A stretch of DNA of 64,000 nucleotides from Ascaris suum. Taxonomy: Eukaryota; Nematoda; Chromadorea; Rhabditida; Ascarididae. The notes below the pieces were generated by a model, which ran no database searches, was not told the origin of the DNA, and saw nothing but the letters and a program-made list of their open reading frames with translations. Location: NCBI GenBank assembly GCA_013433145.1, contig CM024172.1:8052553-8116552 (forward strand), written 5' to 3'. Positions 32,658 through 47,600 of the stretch are shown piece after piece (within the stretch, counting starts at the first letter, position 1; each line of letters opens with the position of its first letter). Position numbers and translations under genes: made by a program.

Positions 32658-35600
32658 CTACAAATCACTTATGTTTTTTGCATCTCGTAAGCAGCATTTA
32701 CGCTATTCCATTCTATTCGATATCAAACATTAAATAAAGTATATATAAAACTTTAGGTTCTGAACACAGAAAACGATAAAACACAGAAAACTTCATTCGC
32801 ACCATAGAACATTTTGTGTGGCGGAGATATTATTTTAAGTAATGACTGAAAAGGATCAATTATCTCGAACCGTTTCATTACTTTCAGCCATTCCATTATT
32901 TATTACCTGAAAGGATAGCATAAACAACACCTCACACCCTCCAAACTTAAATTTCGAACTCCTCGGTGATAAACTACGAATTTTTTAGCGATACGATGTG
33001 CAACGAAGGAAGCAAATCATCAAGAATTCTTTCAAACTAGAGCAATCGAATAACATCACGGCTATTTAATACACCCAAATTGATGCTTGTTAATTCTTTA
33101 ATTCCTCACGCAGTCACAGTTTATTTACCTCTTACAACTCCACTCATTCTTCACTATGACAGTGTTGCGGTTACACTCCCGACAGGAACTTACTAAGGAC
33201 CAAGTCGTATTGAGCAGACAAAATTATGAGAAGGAAAATTACAGGAACCACAATAGCAAATTCCAAGTTTATAGTTTTAGCAAATCCCAAAATTGCAAAA
33301 ATGGGTCCGCAAATGTTGCTACCCTCGTAGAAGATCGCATCCCCGAAGCGTCTAAGCATTTTCGTTGTTGGGGGGAGGGGGGGGGGGGGGAGTTATATTC
33401 AAGAAAGGGCACTTGTTCTTGAGAGGCTATATTCAAGAAAGGGCACTCGTTCTTGAGAGTGTTATATCCTTGTTATATGTTCAGGCGCTTCATTTATTCC
33501 TTATCAATTTCAATGTTACTTCAAAGTGTCCGTATCTACTCTATCCTCATTTAAATGCATCAAGTGCGAAGCTTCATCGTGCCAGTTATGCTGATCTAAC
33601 AACCTTCATATCTACCTCTATCAGCGCCTCTCAAAGGAGACAATAGAAAGAACAGTTAAAGCCAAACGGTTTTGGCACAACCGAAAACGAACGATATGCG
33701 AGCGATACCTGTGACGAGGCACTGATGCTTAACTACCTGATGGCGAGGAATTAATAAACACCCATCCCGCAGCCTACCTCCAAAGTGTACCAACATTCTC
33801 CCAAGGCTACAGTTATTCGAACGCTTCTGTGATTACTGTATGCTTTACATTTTCGCAACTGACCAACAGAATAATTCAAATAGCAACGACTAACTTTGGA
33901 GTGAACACATTTGCAAGGTAAAGAACAGAATAACATAGACTAGTAAGGGATGGTCAGTAACTTTTAGGTCAGCGGCTTTCGTGCAGAGCAGAAAAGCAGT
34001 GACAAAAGTACTGACCATAAGACACAGCAAACTCTCTACAAATGGCTTAAGGAAAAGGTCGGTGAGTATAAATGATGGTGTTTCTTACAAGCAATCAGTG
34101 TGCTTCTAGCTGTCTATGTGAGGTGTCATCTTAGCGAGGACCCGATCGGTAGGTACCTTAACCTGTCGTCTTGTTACCAGGTTACACAACACCTGGACGA
34201 GCATCGAAAGATAAGGGATTTGTTGACCGTTCAAGGTCAAATTAATTGCAGAGGGCAAAGAAAAAGTAGCCCGAAATCCTTACGAGTGCAGCTTGTAGGG
34301 ACAATAGAATAATGCAGAAGACGGTGTAGTCTGGTTGAGCGATCATTAAAAACAGAAGAAGGCCATGGAATTTAAGCGGACTTTAATTTTAGAATTTTGC
34401 GCATCAAAACTGTGAAGTTCATGACAACTTAATTTCAGGAACAAAACGTATAGCATAAAACAGTACATTCTCAAAGGGTCACTACTGAAATAACAGACAT
34501 CGCTCAACGTAGACAACAAACAACGAATGAAGCTCATCCCCCTATAGTAGAAAAAATGACAATGATTACTGCTGTCGATATTTTCCGCTCTACGGTGCAA
34601 CTGTGTAGCCAGTGAGACATTACATTCTAATAAGGTGAAAACTGCTCATATGCATAGTGAAAAACAGTTGATTAGGTCGTTCTTAACACAATTGTAATAT
34701 GAAAATGAACAATATCAATGAAGAAACGATAAATTTATCCCTAAAAGGTCAAAGAAATTACGTGTTGAAACCTCTAAAACTTGTAGGCAAGGAAGTGGTA
34801 CATTACTTTTGGCTTAATTTCATGGTAGATTGCTGGGATTAAATTTAATACACAAGAGCAAATTTCGTAACAAACTGACTTCACTGGGTGTATGTGGGAT
34901 GGGAACTGTCCCCAAGACTGGTTTCAAAATTTCACTTCTAAACGAACCATCCAGATTATATTTCAGATAAGCTGAATCTCATATAAAACAAGGGGATTTT
35001 AATGTAATAGAAAAGGAAACACCTACCAGGAACATGGAGTTGTTCGGACTCGGCACTAGCGAAACCCACACCGATCGAATTTGTTGCGAACACTCGAAAC
35101 ACATACAATGACGACGGTTCCAACTCTCGATATGCGACTTCATGGTTTGGTTTCTTCTCATGTGCCCTCGCAACTGTCACCCAATCCCCCAAAACATGAT
35201 TCACGCGCTCTTGCGAGCCCATACCACGCCGACTTCTCTTGGACACTATGTCGTTAGTATGAGGTAAATCCTAAAAACGGGAATGATATCCACAGTCTTA
35301 AGGATTCACAGATCAAGGTAACAAGCAATACACAGTTGAAATGTTTCAATGAAATCTGCACAAAGCTTATGCAGCGCTCATATAAACCTTGATCGACATA
35401 AAAGGAAGTTCAATTTTGAACGGCAACATTAATCGAGCAGACAACATCGACGTCATCTCGATATTCGCTGCTCCTGAAGTGATCAACGGCGCAACGTTTC
35501 CCTAATTAAAGCTGATCAAGTAAGTGGCGTTCCGAATGTGCTCCTTTGGCTCCACTTCCTCTCGTGTTCTCAGCAACTTTACACCCCTTCACCAGAGCTG

Positions 35601-38600
35601 TTTCCTCTTGAGCATCCTCCCATTTACCTCTTAGCAACACATATTGACGTGAGGATACATGTAAACTGATACTAATGATGCGCATCAATGTTCTGCATTA
35701 GCGTCACCGATACTCGGCATTCAAAAACAATTTCCAATTACTCGACGGGGAAAATGATTTTCTTCATTCCGTCTCTTCACAGATCGTGTGAAAATCCCTT
35801 CAAAAGCCCTAAGTAGCATGTCGTCCTTATTGCTTCGTCACCGTGATATTACTTCGGATTCTTTTATGGATTGTTGTGGACCCCACAAGGATGTAACGAG
35901 GAAGCGTACACGCCATCTGTTTTTTAATGCAAAAACGATGTATACGTAAGCCGAAATAACAGAAAAACAAAAGAAACTTTAGCACGAGCGATCCGCTTAG
36001 CCTGTATGATATGGCCGTTGATAGATGATGCACCTGCCTGTCCATCCTCCCATTCCAAAGTCACCGACATTTGTCCAGGAATAAGATAAGGCTTAGATGG
36101 CGCTTCGGGACAACCTGCGGTAATTAATCATATAAAAGCTCTAAAGGAAGTCAAAAATTAAAGAAACGAAAAACTTCCATCACTTTTTAAGAAAAGAGCT
36201 TTCCTTTTGTTCACTGAAGAGGTATGTACAATAACTGCATTTAGCTGCTTTCATCAAATTCTTTTTCCTCTCTATAAATTTCCACACTTTGAATCATAGT
36301 AGTTAACATATTCGGAGATAATGAGGTCCATCGTGCACTTTGGGATACCTCAGCGGGATATCTGAACGCGAGCAAATAAAAAGTTGTCAAACAACGCGCC
36401 TTCCTGAAGTTATTACGAGTTCGTTTCACTCTAGATACTTTTAATGGTCTCTAAGGAACTCGTCTCTTTCAGCTGCAGACAAGTCGTCCATATCTGACAT
36501 GAAAATCCCCTTATTTTCTTTTTTTTGCGTGAAGCAGGTTATAAACTATAACATGCCAACTCTCACTATGAAATGCTGTGGGTCAGTGCGTGCTGATTGG
36601 AGGGGTGTAAGGGGTTGGTTTCGCTCAACTCAAAGAACAGTCGCCAGAATATGGAGAATATTCACCTGGATTCGGTCCAACTGTAACATTGCCGATAACC
36701 TCATCACCATAGCCAGCTAATGTCTCTGCTCGAACAGAGAAAAAGTATGTGACATTCTCATCGAGGTTATTAACCACCAAATACGTCGAAGTTGTTTTCT
36801 CTTGGATTTCCTTTTTGAATTCCTCCTGCAAGTCACTTCTCATAAACACTTCGAACATCCGCTCATAAGAAGAGATATAATCAGTCAGCACAACAAAGGA
36901 ATGCTTTTGCACCAAACACTTCGACAATATTTCTACACAATATCTTAAAAACGTTGCTAGGTGTCGTCATATCAACGAAACCATAACTTCATTGGGAAAC
37001 GAGAATCCGAGCACAAAAAAGAACGCAATGCTGGCAAATAAGATCAATCACCCCGTTATATAAGAAAAATCAAATATTCTCCAAAATTATTTAAAAAAGA
37101 ATACAAATTAACGACATTTGATAGATGAACGAAGGCACTCCGTCAAAACAAAAAAAACGAAAAAACCAGCGTTTTAGTTGCGTGATCTTGTTCGTTATTT
37201 GCATGATGAGTGTTGCTTATGCATTAATTTGTTTACGAAACAACTTGTCAATGAGAATATACAAGCCTCCAATAAGCAGAAGTTTAGACCCGAAATATAC
37301 TCTATGCCTATGTAGTAACAACTATATCGGCACTACTACTCCCTCTTCAGACTGAGGGAGGGACTGTCTATGCATATTGCATGACTTCCTGTACACAAAC
37401 AAAAGATATATTCGATGACAGAAAAGTACTACACCACCGTGCTTTTAAAAATATCTTTAACAGGGGATGTATTTCCCACTTAACTCAGCTTTTATTACTT
37501 AATGGGAATTTGGCACAGAATCGCTAATGGAACATACTGTGAGACACATACTAATGATAGATCCTTACCCTTAGATTGTAGGTTTTATAGTTGACGATAT
37601 AGGCTTGAATTATCCCATTTGGTTCATCTGGCGGCGTCCAACTAACGTTTACAGAATCAAGAAGGATATCGGAAAATGTGAGACGTCCCACAGTGCCCGG
37701 CCGATCCTCCATAGTTTTCACTCTCACCGCCGATGCCTCTCCTTCACCTGCCCGATTATACGCCGATACTGACACCTGCGGAAAACCAAGTTCAAGTAGT
37801 TTTACAAAACTGCTTTATTTCAGAGTTTAATAAATACCCTTGAGAAACTGTTAAGATTAAATCCACATTATACAGATAGCGTCGTGTTTCTAGGGGGTTC
37901 AAGCTTCTCGTGGTTGACTCTAAACTCTCTCTCTCTCAAATTATTTTTTTTAATAAACAGTAGTCTCAACATACTCGGTAAAGATTAAATTGTGCTCATC
38001 GATCAGAAGGCAGCTGTCGATCCCCTTCAAGCTGATAACATACGACCATCTATCTATTCGTATCACGAACACAGCTTTAAAAAATCCTGAGAGCGGAGGC
38101 GTACGTGGTGATCCCATACCATACCTATTTTACAAGCATGCAACGGGGTGCATGCCACTGCTGCATGCACAGCGCACATATTCTACACTTCTAAATCACT
38201 TGCGATGGTATATCAACGAAGTATTCCAGTTGGTAGCAGAAAACGAGTGAAATAAAATGATCAGCGATGCCACTAACCTGATATTCGGTGTACTTCCTCA
38301 ATTCGACTATATTCACGGAATTGTTCTCGCCCACAATCGTTTCTTCAAGGCTCTCCTCGCTTGCCAGCACAGGCAGTACGGGTGTATATCGTATTTTAAA
38401 ACCAGAAATGACGTCATCGGGCAATTCAACCCATGGATCCCAACGGACCGCAATGGATGTTGAAGACAATGGTTCAGCAACAAGACTGTTGACTTTTCGC
38501 TTGGGGATCGAGTAGCCAACATAGACGAATACTGGTGCAGATGGTTCACTACTGCCTTGTTCGTTGAATGTCTGCATTTGCACTATGTAGTGTCGAAAGC

Positions 38601-41600
38601 TGAAAATAAATGCAGTGAGCCACTTCTTTGCACCTAAGCACTTTGAAACAAAACGACGAAAGTAAGAAAGTCTCGAAGCGTGCAGCAAGGCAAGAAGATA
38701 CTACCTATACGAGAAAGGAGCATGTGGTCCTTAAGTACTTCCCAAGAAAAATTAACAAGGAAGATGGATAGCAGAACTGGTGCAACCATTTCGAATGCGA
38801 AAATCAAATGCCTTCAAAAGTAAACGGGGCAGTTTACTCTGGATATAAAAATCCCACTGACAATTTCTTCTCTAGTTTTCGAACGGCCTTTAACGAGAAC
38901 ATTAAAAATACGCAATTTTTGTTTTAAAAAATCTTGAAGGACAAATGGACCGCCTCTGTTGCAGAGCAAATGGATTACTCAACAATGTCACTTCCATCTT
39001 CTGCATCCATCAGGTAATCAGTAACACGCTTATAAGCTTTATCTCGTCTGGAAATGCACAGAAGAATAAACACGATCCAGCAAACAACGTCACCGCTGAT
39101 AACACCTCAACTCGCCTCTTTCGCAACAAACTCGCTAACATTAATATGCGATCAAACGCAGGTGTGGAATTCACCTGAGTAACTTGCGAACGATATGTTG
39201 CATCTTCGGCAAATCGTTCTTTGTCGATGTCAGCTCTTCGGTGCTGGGCGTTTCATTTGATGGATATGGACGATAGAGGATACGATAGCCAACAGTATCT
39301 GAATTCCATTCGCTGCGATTAGGCGAAGCCCATTGAAGCAGGAGTGCAGAGGATTCAAACGGTGATGCTTGAACAGAATGAGGCGGTGATGAGGGAGCTG
39401 AAACCATATGCTTCCAGATTCCACTTAGATTCTATTGGCCAGCAGCATGTACTAGCAGGAGCATTACATCAATGGACAGGTTGCCACAGCAGTATTCTTG
39501 CTTGAGATCTGTCACTGAACCTTTTGTTGTGTAAACAAATGCCAATGAAACATCAACCATATTCGGATTCGAGGCACATGTTGGCAACGCTCTTCGCATC
39601 GCCCTCCTCCTCTCGCTTTCATTCGGGAAGAGGAAGGAAACAAAATATAGTCGCAGATTTTGCGATATCTCGGAAATGAATTACAAGAAGCAACAAGAAG
39701 ACAAACGACTAACAAAAATAACTATAACTTCGGGAGAAGCAGCGTCACCATATACGCATCATTCAAACAGAGCTCTTCACTAGCATTTTCACCGCTCAAA
39801 TTCCAACCAAAATCGGCAAACCGCAAAAGTTTTTGGGAAGTGGGAAAGACTGAAAGAGTACCCGTGTACCGTTTGGGAAGCGGATGTAAGGTGTGCAAAA
39901 CTATACTACATTTTGCTACTCGAAGCATAAACTGGTTGCGAATTATCCACAACAGAACGCTAATGGTTAGCATGTCACCTCCTCCTAACGATAAAATTAT
40001 GGCAAGTCGCTTGAGAGCAAAGCTTCAGAACCTCCGAAAGCAACGAGCAACATTCTAACGAATACTAAAAAGACCTTACGCGCTTCGAGCGTTCTGATCC
40101 ACGCCGATTCCATTGACCATCCACTCTGCGCAAAATCACAGACAAGACGTATACGAGCACGATAAGCTGTATTCGGACGTAATCTTAAACAGCATTTCAC
40201 TGTAAGTCGCAAGCAGTAAAGAAGTAAAATGGCGAAGAGAATTCAACAAAACGAAGGTTAATTCGACAAATCCGTCGGAAGGAATGTGAAATACCACAGA
40301 AAGCTGTAAGTTTAATCGTAATATCTTCAATTACTCTTTTAGAATTCCAATGGGATATTTTATCTGTGCAGAAACAAGCTACGCCACACCTTCTTGTGCT
40401 TACGTCACATTAATTCAATTTTTATGCCTTGCAAGCAACAACATTAAACAAATATGAGATTATATGCAAATGATTCCATATGTTAATTATGAATGATGCC
40501 ACTGAACAATTACTGCGTGAATAAAAGATCTGTTATGTAAATAACTCCTCACCAATACAGTCGACTTTTATGTCATGCAAATATACTATGTCAAATGGCA
40601 AGATATACATTCACCACACACGGCACAGTCATACGACACTGAGGTTGGCGCCCGCGTAGGACGCAGAAGACAACGCTACTTAAATGCAATGCCAAGAATC
40701 TATACATGCACAATGCGCTCTTCAGGCTAGCGTCATCCTTGAGATCTCGAGCAAGAGTATATCAACAACGAGATAACCGTTCAAAACACTACCCAGCAAT
40801 GGTGACTTCATCGACAGTTCCAGGTACGATGTTAGCCAACGGAATCCATTCACTGTCAGCCGCCTGATATTCGACGTTAATAAAACGAACAGGAGAGATG
40901 TTTTCCTCGCCAGGTGGCAACGTCGGATGCGTCCACGTCAGCGATATTTCATTAGGCGATTGTGCACGTGCGCCATTACGACGAGGAGCTGGAGGTAGTG
41001 GAGGTGGTGCTAGAAATATGAACATTCTTGGTTACCACACCTCCAAGCTTAATTCTCGACCTCTCTTCCTTTTTCCACTCTACTTCTCACCTTTACTGCC
41101 CTTGATCCCTAAATTTATCAACATGACGGAATTTAGCAGGCTCCAGTCGAATGCGAATCACCAAGTAAGGTTTGCATTAATTATCAAAGTGACCTCTTTG
41201 CAAGGTGGTGACGACGGCGGCGACTGCTTGCGGACCCCATCCGATACTGTTTTCTGCAGACACTCCAAACAGATAGCGACTCTCTGGCTGCAATCCTGTC
41301 GCCGAGAAGCCGAAGACGTTGAAAGGAAGCAAAATCTTTAACGCATCTTGCTTCATACCAGGCTGTAAAATAATTATCTAAGAACGCTGCAAAACACTAA
41401 TTCTAAACCGGTTCCCTTAGCGACATACAAATATTGGTTTAGATACAGCACAGCTCCTTCCCCATCTCTTCAAACAAGAGGTCTCTCCTCGAAAGGCGCA
41501 GAAAAGAAACAGCGCATTTCTTAAACCTGGAAAAATGGAAGGTCTAAGTTTCTGCCGCAGAAAAGAAGAAAGATTATATTCATCTATTCGAGAAGTTTGC

Positions 41601-44600
41601 CGTCTCCATGGTCGACGTGCGCATCAGTTTCAGTTGACCAAGAAATTCTGCAACATGAACAATGTTCCGCACAGTTTTCAGTTTTCTGTTGTACGAGTTT
41701 GGAAAGTGCTTCTGAGCGATTTCGTTAAGACTTTCTTTGCTTCAGCTTTTGAGCTGCGGCTAGGTTATTTCGAGCGATAAACTATCTCCGCTTTTATCTA
41801 CTACATGTCTACATGCATTAGCTTTACGAGCGTTTCGCTCCTTTTTGCTGTTCATTCTCACATACATTTATATGTTTTCGCACTTAATAAAAGAAGCATA
41901 AATAGAAACGATTCGCACACTACCACCATAATGAGCAATTAGTCAAAAAATGTCCTCCAAAGACATTATTCCGTAGTTCGTTAATAATACAAACGAGAAG
42001 AAATACAACCCTCATAGCGCCCTCAACAAATCGTAATATGGGTAGAAATAGTAAATAACTAAAGGGAAAGCAGACGCAGTAATAACATACGTTAAAGAAA
42101 TCCTGTTTTCAAGAAAACGTTAAAGAAATAAACAAAGACGTACCTTCCAATAGGTGACTTCGTAATTGAGGACACGTCCATTTGGATTCAACGGCGGCAT
42201 CCATTTCAGACGAACTTCACTCTCGCTCACGTACGAAAACGCAACGCCCGACGGCTCACCCGGTGCTTAATCGATTCGATTCATTAACTAGCAGCCGGTT
42301 TACGGGAATCAGACGTTAGCCAAGAATCATTTTTCAGTGAAATAATCAGTTTCTGATTTTTAAAGAGAGCAAAAAAACTGAACTGCAAGTTTTGTAGGCA
42401 AATGTCATACAAAAGAAATCGCATTTAAACAAAGTGGACTTTGACGAAACGAATAGGCAGTTTTACTGATTAAATGTAGCAAAAGCTCCCTTTCCTCTTC
42501 CCTCCTTTTTATTTGAACCAAGATTTTAAAAAAAGAATTTTTTGAAAAGATTTTAAAGCAACTCCTAAGTGAACGAGAAGGTATGGGTGTGGGGAACTTT
42601 ATTTTTCTGTCCAGTCCTGATAGCCCGCTTTTTACCATCCTTTGAAGGTCGTTTTACCTAGCTCCCTCCTCTTCTCTATCTCAGAGACATTCAGAACGTG
42701 CGAATACCCAGATATTAGACACTAAGTGCCTAATTAATTGCTAAGATCAATTCAAAAGAAAAGTAGAGGCCCTCTTATTCCCCCTCCTCCATTCTCAGTG
42801 CAACATATTTCTCCAAATGAAATACACCAGCGCGTACTACAGCTCCATCTGCTATATACTAAAACGGTGTTGAGGAGACAACGGCGAGATAAGTATACGA
42901 AAGGACAAGTGGGTAAGGCGATGGTGGTTTTAAAACATGCAGATAACATAGGCAACCTCCACTTACTATCCTCTCCTGTTTGCAAAAGCGGCGGCGCTGT
43001 GTTTTCAGGACCTCTGCCAACGACGGTGTACGCGGCAACAAAAACCCGATAGGCTGTGAAAGCAGGCAACTGCGAAAAGGTGGTCTTCAAAACAGATGCA
43101 TCACCAGTATCGGCCGTCCTTGTGAACTGGGCTCGCATTCTCTCCTCTTCGGGTACAACACGCACCTGAATACCAATTCACTAAACGTTACACTCAAACT
43201 CAAAACGCTAATTCAGTAGATTGCTCTCCATTCTTTGCCGGTCGCTAACAACGAAATGATACCATCAACACATTGCACGTAAGGAGAGGTGTCAACAAGA
43301 CAATAGCAGTCTAACGAACAAAACAGATGAACAGAAAAGGGTAAGACCTACTGAATTTCCCGATACGGGCAGGGAGTATGCAGCAAAGCACTCGATGTTT
43401 ACCTACACTATTCGTTAAGCTTTCGGCGGCGCCCAACGCAAACCACCATAGTGATTGACAGCAAAATCGGGCTTTTACAGCAACTAAGTGCAAGCTGCCA
43501 AGGTAGAACCCTCATCCTTAACTCGAGGTGAGTAAACGAAAACATTGATAACAGCGCTAATAACATCCATCACGTTTAAATGCACCCTCGAAATGTCGCC
43601 AATTCAGTGAAGTAATGCAAAAATCTGTTTATAGTGCGGTATCACTACGCACTCACCCAATGCGTTTAAATCACCGCAAGAAATAAAAACGAATGAGAAG
43701 CATAAAACTCACCTTATAACCGAGTATAACACCATTTGCTAAGCGTTCTTCTATGGGATCCCATGATACTAATGCTCGTCTGTGAGCATCGACCGTCGCT
43801 TGAATGTTCGATGGTGCGCCTGATGGAACATCTTCATAAGTCATTGCAGACACTTTTTGGGATAGTTCACTCCGACCTAACGAATTTTCAGCCATCAGCG
43901 AAATCTCGTAGTTAGTGAAAGGTTGCAAATCAGAAACTATGAAGTCGCTCTCTTTGATATTCGACGTTCTCATTTCACTCTGCAACGGAAATAGTGATTA
44001 ATCGATCAAAACAATAGTATGTTATAAAGTAATAATGTTTACGGCATTAAAGCTGTACAACGACGTAGCACTAATATTTATGAAAACAGCACAGCTGGTC
44101 GACAGCACAAATATATTTGAACTTGGAGTATTTCCAGTGGGAAGAGGACAAAAACCAGCGACTGGGTTCGTCAAAATAGCCTAGCTTGCTAGGGTACTGT
44201 TGCAAGTCGTCGTGAAAACTCATGCGCTCAAATGGATCTCATTCTTTTCTCTCTCAGAAAAGAGAACAGTAGGAAGTGTATAATTGTAACAGACGAATAT
44301 GAGTAGCAAAGAATAACGTTTACATACCCACTGTTCCTTACTGTTACTGCGAAATAGTATAACGTATCCTCTCGGTTCACCATTCCACTGGGTAGGATGG
44401 AGAGGAGCCCAAGAAATTGAGATCGAAGTAGACGAGCGCGGTTCCGCAAACAGCTTTTCCGGTGCAATCTCAGGTTCTGCCTGCTTGGTCTCAAACTCAC
44501 GAGACGGCTCCGATGGAGCGCCACGACCTCGAACGTTCTCCGCAATTAATCGCAACTGATACTTCGTATACGGTCGCAAACCCTCTACGGTGAATGAACG

Positions 44601-47600
44601 GGCCTTCGGAGCACTGAAAATGCATGTGCTATTAAGCACAGTGCAAAAACATGTACTAGACATATCTGGGCATCTACCTTTAATTTGCGCATGGGAATTT
44701 AGAAGACAATAGCTATAGGAAGGGTGGAAGGATTCGCAATAATAAAGGAATGCAAGACGGAAAAGACAAAGGAAGGCAGCAGATTATTTAAATGGAATCG
44801 ACAGTTTTCAAACGTTCTGCAAAACAACCTTGGAGGGATTTTAAGAATAAAAGCTGAAATCTGAGATTTGTTGATAGCAAACAAAACATGCCTTATATTG
44901 AATATGACGACGAATATGGAGGAAGAGGCGACTTTTGCTTCAACAATCCACTTGCGAATGAGAGTGTGACCATCAAAACCCGGCACAAACTGCAGAACGG
45001 CGTTTCGAGCACCTATATCGGATACGACCAGCGATGATGGCCGACCGGGCAGTTCTGTAATACCACATGGTTATTACCGCACCCATGAACTAGGAGCGAA
45101 GAAGACCCAATCTGAAGACATCATCCAATCTGAAGCACTTTTAAGAGACAAGAAGAGATTCTTGAGGGACTACAAACGATTACAAACGACCATCCAATAT
45201 TTCACGCCGAAAAGTTCATTAAGAAACTGAATAAAAGTTGAGAAATTTTGGCCACGGTTATAATCGCCGATAACAGTTTTTGATTCAAGGAACCATACGC
45301 CACATGCCTTTGGTGAAATGATTTTCGCCACTTGCAACAGGACAGTAGTTTTTAATCTTTCAGGCCTCCCGTCGAGCCGACTCCGCCTCTACAGCGATTC
45401 TCTTTGTTCCCTCATGAAGTTGTTGGCGTGATATGCCTATTCTCATCTCCTTACGCCTCGCTTGTAACTCGAAAATATTTCATCCAGTACCAAAATATTG
45501 CACATATTCTTGTGTGCACCTATCAAATGCTCTATTTGGTGCGAACCTCAGCATCACTGAAGCCAAATGCATTCGTGATCCAAAATAAACGCAGCACTAT
45601 CGTTCGGCCATAACAACCATAAACCTCATTTGTGAAAACCAGGATCTCAAGGTGGCATGGAAACCCACAACAACCACATTTTACAATTCCCCGTGTTCGC
45701 AGCGGTTTCCGCAAGCAGTGCTTCGCTTTTGCTTTGATGTGATTATATGCAGCTATAAGTTACTCGCCATAATTAGGGATAACTTACCGCAAAATGAAGC
45801 TAAAACACCCAATTTTTGGCCTTCAAGCAAAGCATTACGTCAACTCGAGTAAACCTTTGCGCACCATAAAGCTGTGAATTTCATTCCAATCCTATTACTT
45901 CACAAAGTCAAAAGCTGATTCCCATGCCATAAAATTCTTTCATTTTTGCGCAACAAATTTGCCTGCTCCGCTCCCAGTGGATCGTCAGTTGAAATTGCAA
46001 GTTGGTTGGATATATATGCAGAGAAGTGACGTTGTCATAACATGCCTTGCAAATGCGAATTTTTGTAATCCGCCTAAAACTGCAGTTCCTTCGCTTTTAG
46101 CATTATCCCAAACAAAACTACTTCGTAAAACACTCTCCTGTTCCGCGAAATATAAAATCAGTGTTGCAATTCCCCGAGGACTCAAAGTCGCATGAAGCCC
46201 CTAATTCAAAACTACGAACAAAACTAGTTGAAACCGCGCTACCTGGAGGTACCCCTGACTCGAAGCGTCCTTCAGTTCTCAATCCGGCTCCAACCTTTGT
46301 CCATGCCTGCACGTCTACAGTATAGCGTGTCGATGCTTTCAACTCGGAGATAGTCACACTCTGTGTATCAGATGTCACTTCCAAAGTCTTCTTATTCGCT
46401 GGGTGGCTGTCCTCCCAAAAGCGGATTATATATTCTGCAAAACTAATCTCCTCACTATTACACTTTAAATCGCTAATTTCTGTTGAAAGTACTGATGGAT
46501 CGAAATAAGATTAACTGGTAGACAAACGACCAAGTAAATGTGTCATTTTTTGCTTATCGAGTGGTTTGGATCGGTGAAGTGAGCAAAGAGGATGTTGTTC
46601 ACTAGCTCGAGGCACTACTGTTCTCTGCATAATGAAGTCGTTGCGTTAATCTTCGATAGATAATATCGAAAACTTTGAGCAACCAAAAGCAAAAAGAGAA
46701 AGATGGTCAAGTGAAATGATTCACAAGCCCTCCAATTATGCATTACATTCGAGTAATCCTTCTACATCAAAGTCCATAAGCAATCCATATACCACACGAC
46801 CGTATACGTCGCTTTTTAAATGGTTTAAGAAGGGAAGTTGAAAGAGGTGAACTAATTTAATATTCGTATTTGCTCAACAATATCAACCGCAATCACTCTG
46901 AGGAATATCAACGAAAATCGTTAAGAGATTCGATGCTCACTCCGTCCAACTCTATAAGTGAACAGCCACATATTATTCAGGGATGGTGGGAAAATTTTGA
47001 ATTTTTTGAATTTGTTACGCCAATATAAAAGAAAATGAGATTAAACGCCTGAAACGTTAACGAATATTGTATGAGAATAGCGGAAGAAGTATTCAGGAGA
47101 AAAGGGGAACAAGCTAAAGGGGGGGGGGGGGGTTCCAGTCTCTCCACAGAATTTCAAGCTGCACATTGACAGAAAGGAGTGCAAACAATAAGAGAGAGAA
47201 GGTGGGCAGTATATAAGAACGAAATAAATCTGGCAGAAGCAGTATCGACTCGCTCCACCTTCAAAATGTTTCTCTGACAGACTCCATAACGATAATTACA
47301 AACGTACTAATAATGCGCCCATTGGGTTCACTTGGCGGATTCCACATAACGATTGCCGAATTCGACAAAACCGTATCAAAGTTAACCGATTCAACGGCAC
47401 CTGGCACTGCAAGTATCAATCATTTCACCTATGAATGCTCCTCTCAGTAACTGCTCAGGATAAATGCTCCGGCGATTGTTGCAATGCTGCTACTTGTCAG
47501 GCAAAGCTTTCGGTTACTGGTTACTTTGACTCCAACAGATCCCAATCTTCAGTGACTGCTGGTATTTGCACGAACTCCCGCTACGAATTATACAGACCAC

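Larger units (their letters stand above)
32658..35026 (-). other. Sidekick intron between FnIII 13 and the transmembrane exon, 2.4 kb
   Basis: Non-coding. It contains a G14 tract at 33377-33390 and directly beside it a 34-bp tandem duplication. No gene-like open frame was recognised. Confidence 0.6.

Noticed and set aside
40184..40199. Acceptor CTTACAG for the FnIII 9 exon
   Set aside because: It demands a phase 1 donor, which the upstream exon does not have. The acceptor 16 bases downstream restores phase and the LRPNTAYRA strand.
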